Assembly (NCBI GenBank): GCA_015680685.1
Contig: MNCI01034030.1
Span: 62,682 to 126,681 of the forward strand
DNA length: 64,000 nucleotides
DNA from: Gnetum montanum
Taxonomy: Eukaryota > Streptophyta > Gnetopsida > Gnetales > Gnetaceae
Reading direction: 5' to 3'
Within the stretch, counting starts at the first letter, position 1, and every line of letters starts with the position of its first letter. The notes beneath the pieces are model-generated. The model saw only the letters and a program-made list of their open reading frames with translations, made no database searches and was not told the origin of the DNA. Made by a program: the position numbers and the translations under genes. Below, piece after piece: positions 1-10,398 of this stretch.

Positions 1-581
1 GTACACATCCTGAACTAGTGCAACACTAATGGGATTACCAAATGCTAATCATTACTGGGTTACCAAGTGTTACACACATGCTTGAAGTCATCGTACTATG
101 TGTGCTAATAACAGAAATGTAAAATGCATAAAATAAAATAAAATAAATGCAAAAGAAAATAAAATAAAGGAAATGAGTAAGAAAACAAATCTCAACTGCT
201 GCAAGGATGAATCCAAGAGCTCATCTTTATTGTCGTACACAAAGTGTGCTTAGGTACACAATGCTCGAATAAAGATCCATCCACACTTAGACCTCCTGCT
301 GCGGGCACTTGGAAAATACTCTAACTTGACTCTTAAAAGACTTCCCTTGAAAGACTTCCAAGACTTCTTTTCAAGATGTCCTCTGAAATTGTGCACCTGG
401 GCACTATATTTCTAGGCTTGGGAGAAACTATTCTAATAATTAGAAAAATTTCCACTCTAATTTTAGAGAAACTGCCACTCTAATTTTAGAGAAATTGCCA
501 CTTTAATAATAATCACTCTAATAATTAGAGTAACTTCTCTAATAATAACCACTCTAATTATTAGAGTAACCACTCTCATGA
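1..581 (-). repeat. RT-1 3' LTR, left part outside window
   Basis: This is the 3' LTR of RT-1, read on the minus strand, with its low-coordinate end cut off by the window. It matches the right LTR (10399-11373) from about position 10720 onward: the same spaced LTR text, the stem around the AATAAA signal (about 228-280) and the TAATAATTAGAG repeats (430-570). It ends CTCTCATGA where the partner ends CTCTCATCA. The TATA position (about 404-412) reads TATTTCTA on the plus strand instead of TATTTATA, so the box is mutated here. Sequence resembling the end of gag follows directly with no purine tract, so the whole protease-to-tail region was lost before or after insertion. Confidence 0.8.
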
Positions 582-1124
582 GATGATATGCTTGCGGAAT
601 ATCGCCTCTAGAAGAGGGAGTCCCATAATACTCATGGGCGTGGTAGTGAGGTTGAGAAGTAACGTGACCAGTAGAGATATGTGGGGAGATTGGTTGCTAC
701 ACATAATATCCATATAGGTCAGGTTGCTAGTAAGGATACTGTTGCCTTGGTGGTGGCATTCCCCATGATTGTGGGTGCTACCACTATTGATATTGCTCAA
801 TCGGTTGTGGTGGAGGTCCACTTGGATAATATGTTAAGGGTTGGTGGGACCGTCTTGGATTACCTCAGGGGTAAGGTAACCTTCAGGGTGCTTGTCGTTT
901 GTTCAATCATGGGTTGAGTACATATACCCCAGACTCCTGCAAATGTGAGATTATAGGGCAACATCCCTTTTCTTTTTTCTTTTCTCACTACCTTACTCTC
1001 TAGACTCCTCTACTATTTTAAGAACAGTTTGAAATCTACTGTCTAGGGAATCCCACATTTGGTCTACCTTTGCCGAAACTTCTGATGTCAACTTTTGGAT
1101 AGGCAAAATTTTCCTATTCACCAT
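582..1124 (-). pseudogene. RT-1 gag, 3' part (broken)
   Basis: This is the 3' portion of the RT-1 gag, separated from its 5' part by RT-2. It aligns with 51417-52070 of RT-7: a Gly/Tyr/Pro/Gln-rich C-terminal region, then the region before the 'IGKFAN'-like stretch. The compact zinc-knuckle segment seen in other copies appears to be deleted, because the text runs from the step near 960 straight to the part that aligns near 51955. Several frames are needed to follow it. The last 5 bases (ACCAT) are the RT-2 target duplication, and the reading continues at 8676. Confidence 0.65.
1120..1124. repeat. RT-2 target-site duplication, left (ACCAT)
   Basis: The 5-bp direct repeat ACCAT lies immediately outside the TGATGAG terminus and is matched exactly at 8671-8675. 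Five bases is the usual target duplication for Ty3/gypsy integrases. Confidence 0.9.
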
Positions 1125-2174
1125 TGATGAGTGGCGAGATAACCCTACACTCAACCATACGAATACGAGCGTAGCATGCACAATTCGGTCGAACTCCGCA
1201 GACTAAGTGCCTACACACCCCATGGAACACTTAGGGTTAGTTGTAGTTGACATGGTGTATGGTTAAGTAAGTCTGAGGTATATGATTTTTATATCTTTTT
1301 ATGTTTCTATCTCCTATGTTATCAAGGTGAAGGGTTGAAGAAACTAACTAACTCTAACTAATGACCTAAGTCTAAATTACCTAGCGTCAGCATCCGTTCC
1401 CACTTACCGTACACACCCTGAACCGATGCAACCGCGGCTACCAAATGCTAATCATTGCTGGGATCACCACGCATAACGCACGTGCTTGAAGTGGTCGTAC
1501 TGAGGCACTTAATTAGGAGGAAAGGGTTGAGAAAGCTATTCTAGCCTAAGTGCAATGAGCAGCCAATTCCTTGACTATCCGTACACATCCTTAGATGCTC
1601 GTAGTCAAGTCGTACTCATTCCGCGTTTCTAGCCTAAGTGCAATGAGCAGCCGATTCCTTGATTATCCGTACACATCCTTAGATGCTTGTAATCAAGTCG
1701 TACTCATGAGCATCCATTCCTTGATTATCTGTACACATCCTTAAATGCTTGTAATCAAGTCGTACTCATGAGCATCCTTTCCTTGATTATCCGTACACAT
1801 CCTTAAATGCTCGTAATCAAGTCATACTCATTCTGCATTACTAAGAAAGTAATAAATAACATTAAATAAAATCCTATTCTATGCATTGCAAGGTTTATCT
1901 AGGAAGTTCGTCTTTATTGCCGTACACAACTTGTGTTCAGGTACAATGTTGCTCGAATAAAGATTCGTTCACTTTAGGACTCCTACTGCGGGCACATGGA
2001 AAATATTCTATCTTTGGAGTGATCAAACTACCAGAGTTTCCCTACTTCTAGCCTAGGATTTGGAAACAAGGGAGAGCCGCCTCTTATTTATAGATATTGC
2101 GGCGCACCGTGATATCCTGTATGCGATATTGTGAGGGATGCAATATCGCGGCTGATGCGAATCATGTCTCATCA
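1125..2174 (-). repeat. RT-2 3' LTR
   Basis: The LTR runs from TGATGAG to CTCATCA and is near-identical to 7597-8670. On the minus strand it contains a TATAAATAAG box (about 2084-2092) and a stem carrying the poly(A) signal (about 1910-1964). Between 1548 and 1836 there are tandem copies of a 60-85 bp unit. The end next to the tail carries clustered GATATCGC-like words (2092-2160). The short U3 (about 90 bp) and long R-U5 are inferred from the TATA position. Confidence 0.88.
1548..1836. repeat. Tandem repeats inside RT-2 3' LTR
   Basis: There are about four imperfect copies of a unit containing 'CCTTGATTATCCGTACACAT' followed by CTTAGATGCTCGTAATCAAG and GTACTCAT. The first two copies are about 85 bp (they include CGTTTCTAGCCTAAGTGC), the later ones about 60 bp. 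The same array is at 8043-8332 in the partner LTR, so it existed before insertion. Confidence 0.8.
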
Positions 2175-4150
2175 TACCCTCATGACTGAATGAAAACTCG
2201 TCCTCGAGTTTCTTATAAAATATTGGGAAGGTATGGGATTATTGACTGAATGGGAACTAATGGAATGACATGTGAACAGATCATCATTACAAGACTTGAC
2301 AAAACTGGTGTCCATGACAACAAGGGTGAACACCTTATTACATTGACATCAGGCCTCATTTGGCACCTGAGAAAGAGACAGAGAAAGAAGTGTTGCTGCT
2401 GCCAATGTCAAGATTATGCCTTTCATTGTCCATCGGTAAGTGCGCCATCGATCTTGCTCCTTGCGTAGCTGCTTCAACGTTGCTCCATTCCAAGTGTTTG
2501 CTCTAGATCCGATTCGTTGTTGTATGGTCGCCATCTGCACATACAACACAATCTTATATTAGCAAGGGTAAATGAATCATCATGTAATTAATACTTTGCT
2601 TCGGTGTAAGTCCATTGGCTAGGTTGTGGTATGGCTGATTACGGATCTAGAGATATAATATTAATGACTACCAAAGGTGTAGGGGTCAGGAAAAATTTGA
2701 AAAAATCAGGGCTAAGAGAAAATTGAAAAAATCAGGCCCTGTACCCCCATGACTAATTGCAAACCTTCGGTAGCATTAGAATGGAGAAAGAAAAGGAGTA
2801 CGAAAGATAGATACAAAGAGAGAACTATAGCATCGATGAAATGGATGTCAAGATGGAAATGAACAAAATAAAAATTAATTGCGCAAATGTTAGGGAAAAG
2901 AATTTAATTGGTGCACCAAAGAGGAATGTCAATGGGTCCTCCCCAAAGTAGGCTCATGCCCTTAATGCCCTGACAAACCCACATTCAAAGAGTCCGTAGG
3001 CTCTGGGAATGTCATTTGGAACAAGAGTTAAAGTCTTAACCACAAGAATTTACCAAAAAGAAAACAATGCATCAACCAAAATATATACACTAATGATACA
3101 ACTGACAATGAGGTGAAGAATGGAGAGAAGGATGGAGAGAATAGGATGGAATGGAATCCCAAGAATAAGGTGGTGTACAACCCCTTGTGGATTTCATGAT
3201 TAATATGACTTGGCAAGTCTCATTCCAACTTCGGCCTCAAAAAAACCACTTCCAGTGACTTCGCATCAATGCATTCAGCCAACCATCCACTTGAAGTAAC
3301 AAGAATGCCTTCTCCAAGACCCACCACCATTCCAACGAAACAAGGAGGAGAGAATGGGAAGTGAGAAGGGCCTTATTTAGAGGGAACATTTTTAGTTTCA
3401 TAACCAGTGCTTGTAGCCCAAGAGATTATTTTGTCTAAGGGGTGTGCTTTGAATTCTCACTTTTTCTTTTCTCTTTTTTTTTTGATTTTTTGTTTTGTGT
3501 TTTTATGCATGAGAACCACACCATGCAAAGACTTTGTTATTTTTATTTACTTAGCTTCCGATAATTGGGTAACATCAGAACGGTAAGAAAACTCAAGAAG
3601 AAACATCCAAGCACCCAAGAGAATGGCCAACACAAAAGCATCAAGTTCCCTTGAAGTCAAACCCTTTTCAATCCTTGAGTCCTTCCTTAGTTTGAGAAAT
3701 GCCCAGTCACCGATTCGTTAAGGTTCTTATTATGAAGGGAACTGTACATTTCCAAGCCGAGAGAAACCATAGAAACTTGTGGATGGATGGATGAAGTGAT
3801 CTCATTGCTTGCCATATCAAAAGAAACATACCTTAGTATCAACATTGTGACTTAAAGGTAAAAACCAAACATTAGCAATCAATATGAAACCAGTTCATAC
3901 CATCATGAAGAACACTTATTATGTGACAAACTTACAGGGTTAATCACACACACACACACACACACAAAATGGAAAAGTATAACGATGATGTAAAACAAAA
4001 AGAAGAAAAGTTAAAGAAATTTGTAAAACAAAAATGTGTAAGAGAAAAATGTGTAAAACAAAAACTTGTAAAACAAAAACTTAAAAGAACTGAGGGCCCC
4101 ATATGGTTAGCATAGGTGGCCATCTCCCCCATGACTGAGTGGAAAGGGAG
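2175..4150 (-). other. RT-2 non-coding 3' tail
   Basis: This is about 2 kb between the last coding region and the 3' LTR. The first bases beside the LTR read, on the minus strand, TCATGAGGGTA and then TGATGA, a short candidate polypurine tract. The tail is collinear with 45524-47450 of RT-7 and, more distantly, with 22314-24150 of RT-4. I see no conserved long ORF here, so an envelope-like gene is not supported. A (CA)n microsatellite lies at about 3948-3967, followed by AAAATG/AAAACA-rich low-complexity sequence. Confidence 0.6.
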
Positions 4151-4154
4151 AGAT

Positions 4155-4870
4155 CTAAAATATTGAGCGCCTGTTAGAATTTCTAAGAAGTGTCCAACTT
4201 CTCCCAATTGATGATCTTAGATTAAGGGGTGGAAGTTGGTGACGCTCACATTCTAATGTATCTATGCCTTTGTTGTTGACGTGGTTGGTCTCCTTAGTTC
4301 GTTCCATGCATATTGTGTTGCTCTTTCGAGTAGCTGTCAACCAAGGGGTGTCTACTACTGGTTGTGTGGTTGCTACATACAGGCATCTTTGTTTCATATT
4401 TTCAAGGGCACATCTATTGCATGGAGGAGATGAGCATCCCTCCATGTCATCACCTGATGAATCACTGTACGTGATGCATGGAACTTTCCTCTTCTCGATC
4501 TTTCCGTAAATGTTTATCTTAGAAATTTCCAGGGAAAGATCACGAATGCCTAGGCATGCGTCTACTGTGCTCAGCCATGCCCTTCCCATTATAATCAGAA
4601 AGTCCCCTTTGTCATTGTCAACCTCAATCAGTAGGAAATCAGCTGGGTAGGACCAACCACACACAGTGGTAACAATGTCCTCCACCAATCCCAAGAGAAT
4701 GGTGATGGACTGGTTTGCCAGCTCTAATTGAATGTTGCTCTTCTTAAGTTGGGGAAGGTTTCAAGCGTGATACATCTTTCATGATATTAAGTTGACTCCG
4801 GAACCTAAGTCAAGAAGAGCCCTATGAGGTTTATTTTCGACAATCTGGAGATAGATTAAGGGACTTCCAG
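4155..4870 (-). pseudogene. RT-2 retropepsin-like protease (degenerate)
   Basis: This is a degenerate aspartic protease of a Ty3/gypsy polyprotein. Near 4795-4830 the minus strand encodes ALLDLGSGVNLIS, the family's version of the catalytic Asp loop (compare ALCDLGA in Athila-type proteases). Downstream, in the 179-residue open frame 4155-4694, is the flap-distal segment FLIIMGRAWLSTVDACLGI, the counterpart of the usual IILGRPFL motif. A stop just after the catalytic loop and frame changes break it. After about 4165 the reverse transcriptase that should follow is missing and tail sequence begins. Confidence 0.7.
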
Positions 4871-7454
4871 GGTCAGTTAGTTTCCTGGGAAGGTGGCCTA
4901 CCTTGATCCAGTTGGTTATGGTATGCGTTAACATAACCGTATGTGTTAAGCTCTATTGGACTGAAGGGAGTACCGAAGCTCTATGTGTTAAAGGAGCATA
5001 CATAGACTCAACTGCTTGTTGTTGTGAGAGCTTGTCTGGGCTTTTGGTTCTGAAGAAAGGTCTTCTCTTTTTACAATTGTCACAACTAGCAGCAGGTTGA
5101 ATATTTATAGCTCTCGTAGCGTGGCGTTGCTGTGGTTGAGTAGGAAGTTCCCCTTGCATTGTTGGAGCAGGAGGTGTTATGGGAACTACTAGTGGAAGAG
5201 GTGTGGATGGATTAGGAGGATGGTGTGGGTATGGAGCATCTCCCGAAGGAGAAGGAGTCCTCCTAAAGTACTCCCAAACTTGGTAGTGACGTTGGGGAGT
5301 TGTGTGACCCATAGAGTCACTTGGAGAAATCGACTGCTGCAGATAATAACCATATGGATCAGGCTATCGGTAAGGGTACTGTTATTTCGGCGGTGGCATC
5401 CCCCATGACTATGGGTATTGCCACTGTTGATGCTATCTGATGGGTTGTGGTGGAGTTCCACTTGGATAGTATGTTAACGGTTGGTGGAACTCCCTTGGGT
5501 TACCTTGTGGATAAGGTAACCTTCGGGGTGTTTGTCGTTGGTTGAGTCTTGGATTAAGTGCATACACCCCAGACTCCTGTAGATGTGAGATAATTGGACA
5601 ACATCCCTTAGGATGGTCATAGTGGCAGATCTCACATCCACCATCATCATCTGTGTTTGATTCCACAACTTCATCGGAGATAGTGATTTTTCCCTTACCC
5701 TTGTTATGTGTAGGGCCTAAATCTCTCCACTTTGTCTTACCTTTGTCACTACTTTGTTCCTCCTTAGACTCCTCTACAATTTTCAAGACACTTTCAAGTC
5801 TGGAGTCTAAGGAATCCCACAGCTAATCTACCTTAGCCGATACTTCGGTTATTAATTTTTGAATTGGCAAGGTCTTTCTGTTCACCAACTCTTCAATTGG
5901 TGACTCATCCTCTTGATCACAAAATTTCACTCCCTTCTTTCAAAGGGAGGGATCACGGTTGTATTCTTCTGCACTTTCCCTTTTGCGTAGCTCCCCTTCT
6001 TCTTTTGCTACTTGTTCCAACAAGCGATGTACTTCATGGGCTCTAAGTTGTGATAGTCTCCCTTGGGCATAAGTTCCAAGGGTTCCTCGAGTCTCATGCC
6101 TTAGCCCATTCACGATGTGGCGAAGTTGATCCCGTTGAGCATACCATTGGCCCGAGCAATGATGTAACAATGTGCAGTAGCGGGCCATGGTAGCATCCAA
6201 GGGTTTGTGAATACCTTGCTTCCATCCTTGGATCTTCTTACGCAAGTTAGACACTCGGGAGTACGTTTGATAGTTATCGTTGAGCAACTCTAACATTGTA
6301 CTCCACCTCCTAATGGTTTCTGGTTCTAAGGACTGGTACCAGCACTTTGCTTCCTTGGTGAGTGTCCTGGGAAACAACTTAAGTTTTTACCACTCATTCT
6401 CTATATTTTGCAAGGCACAAGCATTGTGGAATGCCTGTAAATGATGCTACGGGTCAGTGTTGTATCCCCCCTCAAAGCGTGGGATGTTGTTCATGTCTAA
6501 ACGCTTGATCCGACTATCTTTTAAATGCCTTGTGGGAATTCTAACTACCTTTGTTATGTCAAGCATACTTCGGGTTGCAAGTAGAGGCTCATCAAGATCA
6601 TCTCTTTCATGACGTCTGTGATGTCTTCGTTATTCCCTACTTTCCCTTCGTTCATGCCCTTGTCCTCTCTCTCGACTCTCTCATTGAGGTTTCTCATTTT
6701 TCTTACTTTTACCCTCTCCGTTGTGCTCTTCATGATTGTGCCAAGAGGTGGAAGGAGAGGGTGAGTGATGTGAAGAAGGGGAAGAAGAAAGAGAACCATC
6801 GCCACGATGATGTTTCTTACCTTCTCTTCTATGGCTCCAGCCCCGATCGTGATGACGATCTAAGTGCCCGTCCTTGTCTTTTGTTGTTGTTCCCTCTATG
6901 AAAAGTTGGTGTTCATGGGCATCAGAACCAGGGTTATGTATCATTGATTGTAGGTTCTGATACCCCACCTCCTGACTTTCATTAAGAGGGGGAACGTCTC
7001 TTGATAGCGAACCAATTATAAGTGGTTCACCATCTCTAGTTTTACTGAGGACGTGCGGGACCTCTTTGCCCTTCAATAGTGTATGTTGGCTCTCCCGCTT
7101 TGAGTCTCGAATACGTTGTGCTTCTGTGGGATGATAATCCCTCATGTCAAAGTCACCCATAACATATTCTGCATATAATTTTGTCATGCCAATCTGTGCC
7201 AAAGCACAAAAGAGCATGTTAGAGACTGATCGATTTGGAGGTAACACAATGTTACCTTGCAGATCTCTCCAGTGCATCTATTCATCTTGATGGAGAATAA
7301 AATTAAAGTTAGGAACATACTTATCGGGATGAGTATATTCCACCCTATATTATTGAGGAACTAGCGGAGTTAGGTTATGTGTTTTTGATTGCCGACTATT
7401 CTTTGTATTATCCCTAGGTGATGTGCTCTTGTGAGAAGAAGAAGACAAAGACAT
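4871..7454 (-). pseudogene. RT-2 gag (degenerate)
   Basis: This is the structural capsid protein of RT-2. The start is the ATG at 7452-7454, giving MSLSSSS, equivalent to MSPSS in RT-1 and RT-7. Domains in order on the minus strand: an N-terminal family domain with WRDLQGNIVLPPN (about 7200-7275); an Arg/His/Ser-rich linker (about 6600-6900); a classical retrotransposon gag domain (5940-6530) with FPRTLTKEAKCWYQSLEPE and then WSTMLELLNDNYQTYSRVSN; a short zinc-knuckle-like CEICHYDHPKGCC (about 5598-5640); and a Pro/Gln/Tyr-rich tail with a Cys pair (CDNCKKR, about 5055-5085). A few stops and frame changes interrupt it. Overall it is far better preserved than pol elsewhere, as expected for a relatively young copy. 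Confidence 0.82.
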
Positions 7455-7576
7455 AATGTCTTATAGGTGTGCTAATTACTGTTATATAATTTTTCTTATT
7501 GATTAACCTGAAGGTTCGTTTAGGCTCCCAACAATGTGAGTAATATCCTATGTTCTATTCAGCACACAAACACTTA

Positions 7577-7595
7577 GTCCCTGGCAATGATGCCA
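7577..7595 (-). other. RT-2 primer-binding site (tRNA-Asp-like)
   Basis: On the minus strand the site reads TGGCATCATTGCCAGGGAC, one base from the LTR end. It resembles TGGCGCCGTTGCCGGGGA, the complement of the 3' end of plant tRNA-Asp, which Athila-like elements use. The match is by recall of that tRNA, not by a search. Confidence 0.75.
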
Positions 7596-7596
7596 A

Positions 7597-8670
7597 TGAT
7601 GAGTGGCGAGATACCCCTACACTCAACCATATGAATACGAGCGTAGCACGCACGATCCGGTTGAACTCCGCAGACTAAGTGCCTACACACCCCATGGAAC
7701 ACTTAAGGTTAATCGTTCGTTGTCTTTCCAGACTTACTTGTAGTTGTCACAGTGTATGGTTAAGTAAGTCTGAGGTATATGATTTTTATATATTTTTATG
7801 TTTCTATCTCCTATGCTATCAAGGTGAAGGGTTGAAGAAACTAACTAACTCTAACTAATGACCTAAGTCTAAATTACCTAGCGTCAGCATCCGTTCCCAC
7901 TTACCGTACACACCCTGAACCAATGCAACCGCGGCTACCAAACGCTAATCGTTGCTGGGATCACCACGCATAATGCACGTGCTTGAAGTGGTCGTACTGA
8001 GGCACTTAACTAGGAGGAAAGAGTTGAGAAAGCTATTCTAGCCTAAGTGCGATGAGCAGCCGATTCCTTGACTATCCGTACACATCCTTAGATGCTTGTA
8101 GTCAAGTCGTACTCATTCCGCGTTTCTAGCGTAAGTGCGATGAGCAGCCGATTCCTTGATTATCTGTACACATCCTTAGATGCTCGTAATCAAGTCTTAC
8201 TCATGAGCAGCCAATTCCTTGATTATCCGTACACATCCTTAGATGCTCGTAATCAAGTTGTACTCATGAGCATTTGTTCCTTGATTATCCATACACATCC
8301 TTAAATGCTTGTAATCAAGTTGTACTCATCTCACATTACTAAGAAAGCAATAAATAACATTAAATAAAATCCTATTCTATGTACTACAAGGTTTATCCAA
8401 GAAGTTCATCTTTATTGCCATACACAACTTGTGTTCAGGTACAATGTTGCTCGAATAAAGATCTGTTCACTTTAGGAATCCTACTGCGGGCACATGGAAA
8501 ATATTCTATCTTTGGAGTGATCAAACTACTAGAGTTTTCCTACTTCTAGCCCAGGATGGGCAAACAAGGGAGAGCAGCCTCTTATTTATAGATATTGCGA
8601 TGCACTGCGATATCATGTACGTGATATCGTGAGGGATGCGATATCGCGGTTTATGCGTCGCATCTCATCA
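7597..8670 (-). repeat. RT-2 5' LTR with promoter
   Basis: This LTR of about 1.07 kb begins TGATGAG and ends CTCATCA, and is near-identical to 1125-2174. The minus-strand TATA box TATAAATAAG lies at about 8582-8590 and should drive transcription toward lower coordinates. The poly(A) stem lies at about 8407-8467 and the internal tandem array at 8043-8332. GATATCGC-like words occur between the TATA box and the LTR end. Divergence between the two LTRs is modest by eye, so the insertion is younger than its host. Confidence 0.88.
8043..8332. repeat. Tandem repeats inside RT-2 5' LTR
   Basis: About four copies of the 60-85 bp unit, collinear with 1548-1836. Confidence 0.8.
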
Positions 8671-8675
8671 ACCAT
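8671..8675. repeat. RT-2 target-site duplication, right (ACCAT)
   Basis: Exact copy of 1120-1124, directly after the LTR terminus CATCA. Confidence 0.9.
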
Positions 8676-10262
8676 CTCTTCGAGTTGTGACTCTTCTTCA
8701 TCCTCACAAAATCTTATTCCACTTTTCCAAAGGGAAGGATGTCAATTATACTCTTCCACACTTTCTCTCTTCTGTAGCTCACCTTCTTCTTTAGCAGCTT
8801 GCTCCAATAGTCTTTGAATTTGATGGGACCTAAGCTCAAATAGTCTCCCTTGGGCACAAGTCCCAAGGGTTCTTCTCATTTCATGCGTAAGGCCGTCCAC
8901 GAGATGGCATAGTTGATCCCTTTGCGAATAACCATGGCCATGACAACGATGTACCAATGCATAGTATTGGCCCATGGCATCATCCAATGGTTCATGTCAT
9001 CCTTGTTTTCAGCCTTGGATTTGCTTTCGCAAGTTAGACACTTGGGAGTACGTTTGGTACTTGTCATTAAATAGTTCTAAAATAGTACTCAAGCTACGAA
9101 TGGATTCCAGTTCTAAAGACTGGTACCAGCTTTCTGCTTCTTTAACTAATGTCCATGGGAACAACTTAAGTTTTTGCCATTTGTTCTCTATGTTCTGTAA
9201 GGCACACACATCATGGAATGCTTGTAAATGATCATGAGGATCAGCGTTATATCCCCCTTCAAATTGTGGGATGTTGTTCATATCTAATCTCTTGATCCTA
9301 CTATCTTTCTGATGCCTTGTTGGAATTCTAACAGCCTCAGTTATGTCCAACATACTTTGAGTAGCGAGGAGGTGTTCATCGTGATCGTCTCGTCCATGAC
9401 ATCTATGATGCCTACATTATTCCCTACTCTCCCTTCTTCTATGTCGTGACTCTCTATAGTGCCCTCATCCTCTTTCTTGGCTATTTCGTCTATGACTTCC
9501 ACTTTCCTACCTTTATCCCCATGGTCTTTTTCTTTATGATTGTGTCCAAATATTGAAGGAGAGGTTTAAGAAGATGATGAAGGTGAAGAAGAAGGAGAAC
9601 CGTCACCATGATGGTGTCTGCTACCTTCTCTTCTATGGTCTCAACCCTGATTGCGATTTCTCAGAATGTCCACCTTTATCATGAGTTCGTGTCCCTTTTT
9701 CGGATCCTTTGTACCCATGGGTATTAGAATCTGCATTATGAATAGTGAAATGAAGGTTTTGATACACAACCCCTTGGCCAAAGTCAAGTGGAGGAACATC
9801 GTTGTGTCGGCGACTGCCTGAGGTAGGTTCACCACCCTCATTTTCGCTTAAGACCTGTGGGGCATCCTGGGACCACTTACCCTTCAAAGACTTATGATGT
9901 CTCTCCTGTTGTAAGTTCCTTTGATGTTGTGCCTCTATGGGATGGTACTCTCTTGAGTCATGATCTTGCACAACGTATTCTACGTGTAAGTGCGGCATGC
10001 CAATTAATGTGAGAGCATGAAGAAGCATGCTCAGGACTGAACAATCGGGAGGTAACACTATGTTACCTTCTAAGTCTCGCCAATGTAATTGTTCATCTTG
10101 ATGGAGGATAAAGGTGAAGTCTAGTATATACTCATCAGGATTAATATATACCACTTGAACTTGTTGAGGGATTGGCGGATCAACGTCATGTGTATTACGC
10201 CATCAACTATTTCTTGTTTCAGACCTAGACAATCAAGTGCTTTCATACAAAGAAGGAGACAT
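8676..10262 (-). pseudogene. RT-1 gag, 5' part (degenerate)
   Basis: This is the N-terminal and capsid part of RT-1 gag, starting at the ATG at 10260-10262 (MSPSLYES). The 173-residue open stretch 9633-10154 carries the N-terminal domain with WRDLEGNIVLPPDCS and LHALTLIGMPHLHVEYV. An Arg/His/Ser-rich linker follows (9360-9620). The gag domain is at 9009-9353, with IPQFEGGYNADPHDHLQAFH and AESWYQSLELESIRS. The segment 8742-8987 holds LVDGLTHEMRRTLGTCAQGR and the Glu-rich end EEGELQKRESVEEYN. There are stops between these stretches. The text is cut at 8676 by RT-2 and continues at 1124. Confidence 0.8.
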
Positions 10263-10378
10263 ACTTATCTATTTAGTGTGCAATGTATTCTTGTTTATTA
10301 TTTTCTCAACCAATCCTAAGGATTCATTCCAACAATGTGAATGATTTCCTGTGTTCTAGTTAGCACACAAACAACTAA

Positions 10379-10397
10379 GTCCCCGGCAATTGCGCCA
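10379..10397 (-). other. RT-1 primer-binding site (tRNA-Asp-like)
   Basis: The minus strand reads TGGCGCAATTGCCGGGGAC. It is the best match in the window to the tRNA-Asp complement, differing at about two internal positions, and lies one base from the LTR end. Confidence 0.82.
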
Positions 10398-10398
10398 A

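Larger units (their letters stand above)
1125..8670 (-). mobile_element. RT-2: full-length nested Ty3/gypsy element
   Basis: This is a complete insertion unit with two LTRs (1125-2174 and 7597-8670), a primer-binding site beside the right LTR, gag, a protease segment and a long 3' tail. It is flanked by ACCAT on both sides. Removing it restores a gag text that matches the uninterrupted copy at 52060-52095. Reverse transcriptase, RNase H and integrase are absent: near 4165 the text jumps from sequence like 47450 (end of the integrase region) to sequence like 50370 (just before reverse transcriptase). It is therefore a pol-less derivative of the Ogre/Tat/Athila-type family that needed enzymes in trans. 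The assignment rests on similarity to RT-7. Confidence 0.9.

Noticed and set aside
1548-1836. CRISPR-like array of regular repeats
   Set aside because: Units are diverged tandem copies without unique spacers, inside an LTR of a plant retrotransposon.
3948-3967. (CA)n run that yields a frame ending CVCVCV
   Set aside because: Simple microsatellite; the predicted cysteine/valine tail is an artefact.
3028-4207. Possible envelope-like gene in the 2-kb tail between pol and the 3' LTR, as in Athila
   Set aside because: Only short frames, none conserved among RT-2, RT-4 and RT-7; no signal peptide or clear membrane pair in a shared frame.
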